Shown: positions 7,043 through 13,394 of the stretch, in pieces | Numbering within the stretch: the stretch's first letter is position 1 | How the letters are laid out: the number at the start of each line of letters is the position of its first letter | Source: JAKQHY01 sp034429675 | GTDB lineage: Bacteria; Chloroflexota; Anaerolineae; B4-G1; SLSP01 | Direction of reading: 5' to 3' | NCBI GenBank assembly: GCA_034429675.1 | Contig: DAOUFX010000563.1 | Span: forward strand, 1-16,869 | DNA length: 16,869 nt | Made by a program: the position numbers and the translations under genes | The notes under the pieces: model-generated | What the model saw: only the letters and a program-made list of their open reading frames with translations | What the model was told of the DNA's origin: nothing | Database searches by the model: none

Positions 7043-8509
7043 ATGGATCTACGTCGAGAAATTCGTGACTTGTTAGCACAAATTGGGCCAGGACAGATGA
7101 CACTTACGGCCTATGATACTGCTTGGGTCGCTCGATTGGGAGAAATAGGGGAGCCTCTAGGTATCAGCGCATTGGAGTGGTTACGAGAAAATCAATTAGA
7201 GGATGGGAGTTGGGGCGCGCGACACCCACTCTATTATCACGATAGGGTTATATGTACGTTGGCGGCGATGAATGCGTTGTCGCGACAGGGACGGGCTCAG
7301 GATCGAGAACGCTTGCGATATGCAGAGATTGCTTTGAATGCAATGATTCCAAAATTGGGGTTAGACTCGATCGGTGAAACAGTAGGGTTTGAACTGATTG
7401 TCCCGACTTTGTTGAAGGAGGCTTTGGCGCTTGGCGGACTTCATAAAGGCGGGACAGAACTTTTGGTGAAGTTGGCGAGCTTCCGTTCGGCAAAATTGTC
7501 CGCTTTACCGGATGGGATCGTCAACCGCTTTGTGACGGTCGCTCACTCTGCCGAAATGGCGGGATTTGACGGAATGAAAATTCTGGATGTGGACAATTTA
7601 CAAGAACCGAATGGCTCTGTGGGGCATAGTCCGTCGGCGACAGCCTATTTTGCCCGGTACGTTCGTCGGAAAGATCCACGCGCGATTGCGTATTTGTATG
7701 AAGCCGCCAGTGGGGGGGGGGTGCCAAACGTTTTTCCCTTCGATATTTTCGAGTCTGCATGGGTTCTATGGAATCTATCCTTGATTCAAAAGCCGGACGA
7801 TGAACTCATTGCGTTGTGCCAACCACAACTGGATTTTTTACAAGCCGCCTGGAAGCCCGGAAAAGGGGTAGGATTTGCCGTCGGTTATACTCCCCAAGAT
7901 GGTGACGACACAAGCCTGGCTTACGAAGTGTTGTCACGCTTTGGACGTCCTGTGGATTGGGATACGCTCCAACATTACGAGCACGTTTATCATTACCGTT
8001 GTTTTGATCTTGAATCAACCCCGTCCATTAGCGCTAATGCTCACATACTCGATGCATTGAAATCTGCCGGCCTTGACTGGCAGCATTCTTCGATACAGAA
8101 ATTATTGTTTTTCCTTAAACAACTTAGGGTTGATGGGAAATTCTGGCTTGACAAATGGCATGCATCCCCCTACTATGCTACTGCTCATGTCGTGATTGCG
8201 ATGATGGACTACACGGACGATTGCGTGGCCGATGCTATATCGTGGATTTTGGAAACCCAACATGAGGATGGTTCTTGGGGACACTATATGCCCACAGCCG
8301 AAGAGACGGCCTATTGTTTGCAGGCGCTTATCGTTTGGCAGCAACATGGGAACGTCTTGCCTGAGGCCGTTCTCAACCGTGGTGTTGCCTGGCTGGAAAA
8401 CCATGCTACGCCCCCCTATCCGCCGCTGTGGGTAGGAAAATGTTTGTATTGCCCCGAATTGGTGGTGCGCGCGGCAATCGTGGGGGTCCTGGCGACGACT
8501 ATAAAATAA
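7043..8509 (+). CDS. Class II diterpene cyclase (kolavenyl/halimadienyl/copalyl diphosphate synthase type)
   Basis: A 488-residue cytoplasmic beta-gamma didomain cyclase, near the length of Rv3377c (501). It would protonate and cyclise geranylgeranyl diphosphate while keeping the diphosphate. The class II DxDD acid motif is D286-G-D-D289 in YTPQDGDDTSLAYEVL, and the class-typical LTAYDTAWVARL stands at residues 21-32. QW-like repeats EDGSWG occur at about 53-58 and 408-413. There is no DDxxD class I motif and no alpha domain, so a partner must process the product; the gene 13 bp upstream fits. The ATG at 7043 with GGGGAAA (7034-7040) is preferred; a longer frame from 6911 lies inside the upstream gene. 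A ten-G tract at 7712-7721 encodes Ser-Gly-Gly-Gly-Val. Sequence alone does not reveal which bicyclic skeleton is made. Confidence 0.92.
   Translation: MDLRREIRDLLAQIGPGQMTLTAYDTAWVARLGEIGEPLGISALEWLRENQLEDGSWGARHPLYYHDRVICTLAAMNALSRQGRAQDRERLRYAEIALNAMIPKLGLDSIGETVGFELIVPTLLKEALALGGLHKGGTELLVKLASFRSAKLSALPDGIVNRFVTVAHSAEMAGFDGMKILDVDNLQEPNGSVGHSPSATAYFARYVRRKDPRAIAYLYEAASGGGVPNVFPFDIFESAWVLWNLSLIQKPDDELIALCQPQLDFLQAAWKPGKGVGFAVGYTPQDGDDTSLAYEVLSRFGRPVDWDTLQHYEHVYHYRCFDLESTPSISANAHILDALKSAGLDWQHSSIQKLLFFLKQLRVDGKFWLDKWHASPYYATAHVVIAMMDYTDDCVADAISWILETQHEDGSWGHYMPTAEETAYCLQALIVWQQHGNVLPEAVLNRGVAWLENHATPPYPPLWVGKCLYCPELVVRAAIVGVLATTIK
7712..7721 (+). repeat. Ten-G homopolymer inside the cyclase gene
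   Basis: Ten consecutive G encode the GGG of SGGGVPNV (codons 224-226 plus the first base of 227). The frame is open through it. A loss or gain of one G would remove everything after about residue 226, including the DxDD motif at 286-289. Confidence 0.9.
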
Positions 8510-8519
8510 TTTTCGCGAG

Positions 8520-8547
8520 TCGGCATGTGTCAATAGAGCGCTATAAT
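8520..8547 (+). promoter_or_regulatory. Promoter for the histidine kinase gene
   Basis: A perfect TATAAT stands at 8542-8547. A weak -35 match, TCGGCA (8520-8525), lies 16 bp upstream. It falls in the 91-bp spacer between the cyclase and the kinase, the only gap there, and would start a transcript about 50 bases before the kinase ATG. Confidence 0.45.
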
Positions 8548-8551
8548 ACCA

Positions 8552-8588
8552 ACAATGCGCAAATAATTGAGCTTTCAACCCGCATTGT
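8552..8588. promoter_or_regulatory. 8-bp inverted repeat in the kinase leader
   Basis: ACAATGCG (8552-8559) is repeated inverted as CGCATTGT (8581-8588), with a 21-base spacer. It starts four bases after the TATAAT box and ends just before the ribosome-binding site (TGAGGG). It could be a dyad operator or an RNA hairpin masking the Shine-Dalgarno region. The function is inferred. Confidence 0.35.
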
Positions 8589-8600
8589 AGTGAGGGACTT

Positions 8601-9992
8601 ATGAAACAGTCAACCATAGCTTATTTATTACAGGTATCTTCATCTGATCCGGAAGATGCGCGCCGCCGCAAATTACTCAACATTTTGCTTATCGGGATAA
8701 CGTTATTGACCGTCGTGATGTTGGTGGGGCTTATCGTCACGCGTGTTGCTGGCTTAATACCTCCCGAAATGTTTTTGGCCATGGGCACTATTGCGTTAGT
8801 CGTGCTGATAGGTTTTAGCATCATTTTTCTGATCAACCGCTATGGGGCAGAATGGCTGGCGGCGACCCTATTTATCTTGTTGTTGACCGTCGTTTTTGCC
8901 TTCTCTGATGACCCTCAGCAGGTAGTTGACGGACGCACGGTGTTCTTGTTTTCTATCCCTATTTTGATGGCCAGTGTTATTTTGCGCCCGTGGGCCAGTT
9001 TTCTGGTGGCTGGCCTTAGCGGCGTCATTATTTCTCTTATCGCATTGGTCGTGTTAGATGCAAACACGCCCCCTATCCCGGCAATTCTCGGTTTTTTCAC
9101 CATTGCTCTTGTCTCCTGGCTCTCTTCACGTAGCCTGGAAAACGCCCTGGCCGACCTGCGTGTCCTCAACACCGAACTCGACCAGCGCGTCCAGGATCGC
9201 ACCCGCGAGTTAAGCGAGGCCAACAACGAATTGATGCTCGCCTACGAAAAGCTCAAGGAGGTAGATCGCCTCAAGTCGCGCTTCGTCTCGATGGTCTCCC
9301 ACGAGTTGCGCACGCCGGTCAGCGCCATCCAGGGCTTTGCTGAAATGATGGAAGCCGGCGTCTACGGCCCGATCAGTGAAAGCCAGCAGGCGGCGCTATC
9401 GCGCATCCAGGCCAACGATCAACGATTGCTCGATCTGCTCAACGACCTGCTGGATCAAGCGCGGATGGAAGCGGGCCAGATGTCGCTGCACAATGCCCAT
9501 TTCGCCGTTGAAGATCTGATCCAGAAGATGGAATCCACCATGCGGGTGCTGGTCGAAGCCAAAGGGCTGTACCTGGCAACGCGAATCGAAGACAATGTGC
9601 CCGAAGTGGTCGAAGGCGATATCAAGCGCCTGCATCAAATCCTCGTCAATCTGGTCAACAACGCGCTCAAGTTCACCGAGCGCGGCGGCGTGATGATTCA
9701 CGTCTACGCGCCCGATCCGGAGCATTGGGCCATGGATGTCAGCGATACCGGGCCCGGCATCCCGCCGGAGGCGATGTCTTACATTTTCGAGCCTTTCCGC
9801 CAGGTAGACAGCTCGGCCACCCGCGAGCACAAAGGGTTTGGGTTAGGTCTGGCCATCGTTAAACAGCTTACAGAGCTGATGGGCGGCAAGACGTCCGTCG
9901 CCAGCACGGTGGGAAAAGGCAGCACATTCACCGTCTATTTGCCGCGCGTCCCGGTTGCGACGGCCAACAAAGGAACCGCCGCGCCACACTAA
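8601..9992 (+). CDS. Membrane sensor histidine kinase
   Basis: A 463-residue two-component sensor. About five or six TMs fill residues 25-175. A short coiled-coil linker (about 180-225, with RVQDRTRELSEANNEL) leads to HisKA with SMVSHELRTPVSAIQGF; His234 is the phosphoacceptor. The HATPase domain has its N-box (NLVNNALKF), G1 (DTGPGIPPEA), F-box (IFEPFRQ) and G2 (GFGLGLAIVKQL). There is no large extracytoplasmic sensor and no PAS, GAF or HAMP domain, so the signal is probably sensed within the membrane. TGAGGG precedes the ATG. No response regulator is adjacent, so the partner is elsewhere. GC is near 48% in the TM half and about 60% once the linker begins (near 9120), suggesting the two halves differ in origin or in codon constraint. 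Confidence 0.92.
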   Translation: MKQSTIAYLLQVSSSDPEDARRRKLLNILLIGITLLTVVMLVGLIVTRVAGLIPPEMFLAMGTIALVVLIGFSIIFLINRYGAEWLAATLFILLLTVVFAFSDDPQQVVDGRTVFLFSIPILMASVILRPWASFLVAGLSGVIISLIALVVLDANTPPIPAILGFFTIALVSWLSSRSLENALADLRVLNTELDQRVQDRTRELSEANNELMLAYEKLKEVDRLKSRFVSMVSHELRTPVSAIQGFAEMMEAGVYGPISESQQAALSRIQANDQRLLDLLNDLLDQARMEAGQMSLHNAHFAVEDLIQKMESTMRVLVEAKGLYLATRIEDNVPEVVEGDIKRLHQILVNLVNNALKFTERGGVMIHVYAPDPEHWAMDVSDTGPGIPPEAMSYIFEPFRQVDSSATREHKGFGLGLAIVKQLTELMGGKTSVASTVGKGSTFTVYLPRVPVATANKGTAAPH

Positions 9993-10020
9993 TCCGCCAA
10001 TCGAGTAACCCACGCCGTCC

Positions 10021-10059
10021 AATTCCTGACTGACTTTGGACTTTCGACTTTAGACTCAT
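10021..10059. repeat. Heptad tandem repeat GACTTTN upstream of the HAD gene
   Basis: After AATTCCT (10021-10027) and a partial unit, the spacer reads GACTTTG (10032-10038), GACTTTC (10039-10045), GACTTTA (10046-10052) and GACTCAT (10053-10059), a strict period of seven. It occupies the 89-bp gap between kinase and hydrolase. Its AATTCCT flank matches units of the repeat at 1743-1789. Confidence 0.6.
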
Positions 10060-10081
10060 CCGAAAGGAGGCGACTGCGCCT

Positions 10082-10741
10082 ATGTCAGAGGTCCAGGCTG
10101 TTATTTTCGATCGTGATGGGGTTTTAACCTATTTTGATATGCGGGCCGCCATGGCCTATTTCCTCCCCCTGCTTCCCATTTCTTTGGAAGAATTGACACA
10201 GCGCTGGTGGGCGTGGCGCGACCGCCAAACGGCGCCCGGCAGCGTCGCCGCCGAGCAGATCCTTTTTGAAGGGTTTTGGAACGCGCTGGCCGACGATTTG
10301 AACCTCACCCTCGCACAACGCGAACAGCTCCACCAGTTTGACTACACCACAGTGGTGCGCCCCTTCCCCGAAGTCGCCGCCATGTTGCAGGCGGTCAAAG
10401 CGCGCGGGCTCAAGGTGGGCGTGCTCTCCAATTTCGAGTTAGCCAGCATTGACGCCTCGTTGCAATCTGCCGGGTTGGCCGGATGGGTGGACGTGGCGCT
10501 CGCCGCGCCGGTGATCGGCGTCGCCAAGCCCGATCCGCGCGCCTACCTGGCCGTGGCGCGCGCCCTGGAAGTGCCGCCGGAGCATTGCCTCTACATTGAC
10601 GACGAAGCCGAATGGGCCGACGGCGCGCGCGCCGTCGGCATGACAAGTTATTGGTTAGATCGAGAACGTGCTGAGTCTGCTTTATCTGAAGGTGTTATGT
10701 GCAATCTGTCGGCGGTAATCGAACTTTTGACTTGCCAGTAG
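10082..10741 (+). CDS. HAD superfamily hydrolase (subfamily IA, phosphatase-like)
   Basis: A 219-residue cytoplasmic HAD phosphatase. Motif I is FDRDGVL, with nucleophile Asp10 and acid/base Asp12. A helical cap follows (about 17-90). Motif II lies in VGVLSNFE, motif III Lys in GVAKPDPRAY, and motif IV in CLYIDDEAEWADGARAVG. The architecture matches phosphoglycolate-phosphatase/haloacid-dehalogenase-like small-molecule phosphatases; the natural substrate cannot be read from sequence. AAAGGAGG at 10063-10070 lies 11 bases from the ATG, a slightly long spacing. The final 35 codons (from about 10640) are AT-richer than the rest. It might remove phosphate from a sugar or prenyl phosphate given its neighbours, but that is speculation. 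Confidence 0.88.
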   Translation: MSEVQAVIFDRDGVLTYFDMRAAMAYFLPLLPISLEELTQRWWAWRDRQTAPGSVAAEQILFEGFWNALADDLNLTLAQREQLHQFDYTTVVRPFPEVAAMLQAVKARGLKVGVLSNFELASIDASLQSAGLAGWVDVALAAPVIGVAKPDPRAYLAVARALEVPPEHCLYIDDEAEWADGARAVGMTSYWLDRERAESALSEGVMCNLSAVIELLTCQ

Positions 10742-10744
10742 GCG

Positions 10745-10754
10745 CTTGTACAAG
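10745..10754. promoter_or_regulatory. 10-bp perfect palindrome before the MFS gene
   Basis: CTTGTACAAG is fully self-complementary and sits 35 bp before the transporter ATG in a 48-bp spacer. It could be an operator for a dimeric regulator of the transporter-glycosyltransferase run. A palindrome this short can also arise by chance. Confidence 0.25.
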
Positions 10755-10789
10755 TAGCGGTCTGACATTCGGGACACGCGGGTAAATCA

Positions 10790-12103
10790 ATGAAACGTTC
10801 CCTGATCAAACAAGGCTTCTTTTATGGGCTAATCGGCCTTGGAGATTCGCTGATCTGGCAACTGATCAGCAATTGGCAAACCTATTTTTATTTGCCGCCG
10901 GATGGACTTGCATTGATTCCGATTGGTGTGCTCTATGGAGTGTTGATGACGGTCAACGCTGCGGTAGATGCGCTCATTACTATCCCGGTTGGTTATTGGT
11001 CGGATCAGTCTCGTAGCCGGTGGGGGCGACGCCTGCCCTGGATGTTTCTGGCAGGATTGCCACGGTTACTCTTCTTTTTTCTGTTGTGGATTCCACCCCA
11101 GAGGACAACGTCGGTTCAAAACCTATGGTACCTCGCTGTGATTTTGCTTGCGCATGGGACTATTACCGGCTTTCAACAGGTTCCTTACAACGCACTGTTG
11201 CCGGAACTGGCAAGCGACGATCAATCCCGGATCGTCATCTCGTCCTGGAGTGGCAGTCTTCGCCTGGTGGGAGTGGTTGTGAGCAGTTTGGCCGGGTTGA
11301 CGATCGCCCGTTGGGGATACATGAAAACCATGACAGGGTACGCGCTGGCAAGCATGCTGCTTTTCTATTTGCCGTTTTTGGCGCTACGTGAACCGACGAC
11401 CCGCAGGGCGCCGGCCAAACGCCTCAACATTCGCCAAAGCCTGATGATTACGTTGAAAAATCGTACCTTCTTGATCATGACACTGATTCATGCGCTCAGT
11501 ACCAGCAGCCGTGTTCTGGTCCAGATTGTATTTCCCTTCATTGTCACCGAGATTTTGTTGCTTTCTACGGATAGCACAACCTATTTTTATCTCTTGGGAT
11601 TAGTGGCCTCGTTCGCGGCCTATCCTCTGGTTCCCCGGCTTACCAAACGTATCGGAAAACGCCGGGCATTTTGGGGATCGCTTTTGATGACGGCCATTGT
11701 GATGCCAACGCTGATGTTCATCGGCGGTGATTGGCTCCCCGTCCCGCCATTCATTCCCGGCGCCCTCTGGGTAATTTTGGAAGCCGTTGTAATGGCGATG
11801 AATCTCACCCTGGAATCGGCCTTCATTGCCGAAATCATTGATCGAGATGCGGAAGTCGTTGGACAACGACGTGAGGGAATGTACTACGCGACATTGGACT
11901 CTGCAGATAGTATCGTTTACAGTGTTGTGGGCGTGATTCCGCCTCTCTTGATGCTTTTGGGCCGCAGTCACACGGATCCCTCCGGTCCCTTGGGTATCCA
12001 AATGACCGGTGTATTGGGTGGCATACTGGCGTTGCTGGCAGTTCTGACGCTTCGTCTATACCCGGTGCAGGTGAACGCAGCGCCTGTGGAAGGTGCCGCA
12101 TAG
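10790..12103 (+). CDS. MFS transporter, GPH (MelB-like sugar:cation symporter) family
   Basis: A 437-residue inner-membrane transporter with about 12 TMs. The GPH pattern is clear in the N-terminal half: GLGDSLIWQLISN, then a conserved AVDALITIPVGYWSDQSRSRWGRRLPWM loop between TM2 and TM3 (about residues 63-85). The same fold follows in the C-terminal half. Characterised members import glycosides, pentosides or hexuronides with Na+ or H+; many bacterial relatives are uncharacterised. The ATG at 10790 has only a weak GGTAA upstream. It lies 54 bp before three glycosyltransferases and a deacetylase on the same strand, so its cargo may be a glycoside made by, or fed to, that pathway. Direction and substrate are not determinable here. 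Confidence 0.88.
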   Translation: MKRSLIKQGFFYGLIGLGDSLIWQLISNWQTYFYLPPDGLALIPIGVLYGVLMTVNAAVDALITIPVGYWSDQSRSRWGRRLPWMFLAGLPRLLFFFLLWIPPQRTTSVQNLWYLAVILLAHGTITGFQQVPYNALLPELASDDQSRIVISSWSGSLRLVGVVVSSLAGLTIARWGYMKTMTGYALASMLLFYLPFLALREPTTRRAPAKRLNIRQSLMITLKNRTFLIMTLIHALSTSSRVLVQIVFPFIVTEILLLSTDSTTYFYLLGLVASFAAYPLVPRLTKRIGKRRAFWGSLLMTAIVMPTLMFIGGDWLPVPPFIPGALWVILEAVVMAMNLTLESAFIAEIIDRDAEVVGQRREGMYYATLDSADSIVYSVVGVIPPLLMLLGRSHTDPSGPLGIQMTGVLGGILALLAVLTLRLYPVQVNAAPVEGAA

Positions 12104-12157
12104 GGACGATTGAGGAAACGTTCCACGCCGGTCTTGAGAATAAGTGAGGTGAGGCCT

Positions 12158-13393
12158 ATGCGAATCACAATTCTGGCTTTTGGCACTCGTGGCGACACCC
12201 AACCCTTCGTCGCCCTGGGATTGGCCTTGCAGGCTGCCGGGCATGCGGTCCGCATCGTGACGCACGCCTCATTCTACGACTTCGTGACGCAGTACGGGCT
12301 GCCGTGCGCCACCATTGACATTGATTTCCGCAAGGCCTGGCAGTCACAAAACAAACCCGGCATTCATTTGCCCTCCGTCTACCGCCTGGTGCGCGATCAC
12401 ACCATGCAAGCGCTACAAGCGATGTGGAGCGGTTCTCAAGACGCAGAAGCGCTCATCTGCAACTACATGGGCCGCGTCCCCGGACGGCACATCGCCGAGC
12501 GGCTTGGCGTCCCCACGTTCGTCGGGCCGATCCATCCCCACCAGATGGATTTTTTCTACGGCAACCGCTACTTCAACGACGTGGGCGAGCCGGTGCGCAA
12601 TCTCAAAGAGGGATTTCTGGACCGTATGGTCGAACTCATCTACATGCAGGTGTTCAACCGCTGGCGCAAAACGGCGTTGGGATTGCCGGCAGCGCCCTGG
12701 TTGGGCAACGATCGCTGGCTGCTGGAGCGCCAGACGCCAATTCTATGCTCTTGGAGCCCGGTGGCTTCGCCGAAGCGCCCGGAATGGCCGGATTGGGTGC
12801 ACGTCACCGGCTACTGGTTCCTGGCCCACCCGGCGACGTGGCAGCCACCCGCCGATCTGCTGGCGTTTCTCGAAGCCGGGCCGCCGCCCGTCACGATCGG
12901 CTTTAGCAGCGTCACCCACCTCGAGGTAGCCGACATGAACGCGCTACTATTGGACGGTCTGGCGCTGGCCGGACAGCGCGGCGTCATCACAGCCGGCTGG
13001 AACGAGCTGGGCCAACAGGCGGCGCTGCCCAATACCGTCTACGCCGCGCAATCTCTGCCGCACGACTGGCTGTTCCCGCGCGTCTCCGTTGCCGTGCATC
13101 ACGGCGGCGTCGGCACAACGGGCGCCGCGCTGCGCGCCGGTATCCCCAGCGTGATCATCCCCTTTGTGGTGGACGAGCCGTTCTGGGCCTGGCGGGTGAA
13201 CCAACTCGGCGCCGGGCCGCCCGGCATCCCGCCAAAACAACTGACCGCAGCCCGGCTGGCGGAAGCGCTCAAGCTCGCGGCCAACGATCCGACCATGCGC
13301 GCGCGTGCCGCCGGGTTGGGCCAGCAAATCCGCGCCGAAGACGGGCTGGCAAACGCCGTGGAGCTATTCCAGCGTTACGTGAAAGGAGGCTGA
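12158..13393 (+). CDS. GT1 glycosyltransferase, sterol-glucosyltransferase/GtfB-like, copy 1
   Basis: A 411-residue soluble GT-B enzyme expected to transfer a nucleotide-activated sugar to a hydrophobic acceptor. The N-terminal acceptor domain opens with MRITILAFGTRGDTQPFVALG; Asp13 matches the catalytic Asp13 of GtfA/GtfB. The linker VHVTGYWFLAHP precedes the C-terminal domain with HHGGVGTTGAALRAGIPSVIIPF, the nucleotide-binding signature. The sugar-contacting pair, normally Asp-Gln (DQPFW), is Asp339-Glu340 (DEPFW) here, hinting at a different donor sugar. The ATG at 12158 follows GTGAGGTGAGG and gives the canonical N-terminus; an upstream frame from 12110 is unlikely to be used. It is paralogous to the genes at 13395 and 15597, and one base separates its stop from the next start. 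Confidence 0.9.
   Translation: MRITILAFGTRGDTQPFVALGLALQAAGHAVRIVTHASFYDFVTQYGLPCATIDIDFRKAWQSQNKPGIHLPSVYRLVRDHTMQALQAMWSGSQDAEALICNYMGRVPGRHIAERLGVPTFVGPIHPHQMDFFYGNRYFNDVGEPVRNLKEGFLDRMVELIYMQVFNRWRKTALGLPAAPWLGNDRWLLERQTPILCSWSPVASPKRPEWPDWVHVTGYWFLAHPATWQPPADLLAFLEAGPPPVTIGFSSVTHLEVADMNALLLDGLALAGQRGVITAGWNELGQQAALPNTVYAAQSLPHDWLFPRVSVAVHHGGVGTTGAALRAGIPSVIIPFVVDEPFWAWRVNQLGAGPPGIPPKQLTAARLAEALKLAANDPTMRARAAGLGQQIRAEDGLANAVELFQRYVKGG
13382..13389 (+). promoter_or_regulatory. Strong ribosome-binding site inside the end of the preceding gene
   Basis: AAAGGAGG spans the last sense codons (Lys-Gly-Gly) of glycosyltransferase copy 1 and sits five bases before the ATG at 13395. The tail of copy 1 is thereby shaped by the initiation signal of copy 2. 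Confidence 0.75.
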
Positions 13394-13394
13394 G

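Noticed and set aside
8501..8515. AT-rich palindrome AAAATAATTTT at the end of the cyclase gene as a terminator
   Set aside because: There is no GC stem and no following T-run. It is too weak to call.
10792..12124. GAAACGTTCC repeated at 10792-10801 and 12115-12124
   Set aside because: The first copy covers the start codon region of the MFS gene and no further similarity extends around either copy, so chance is the simpler explanation.
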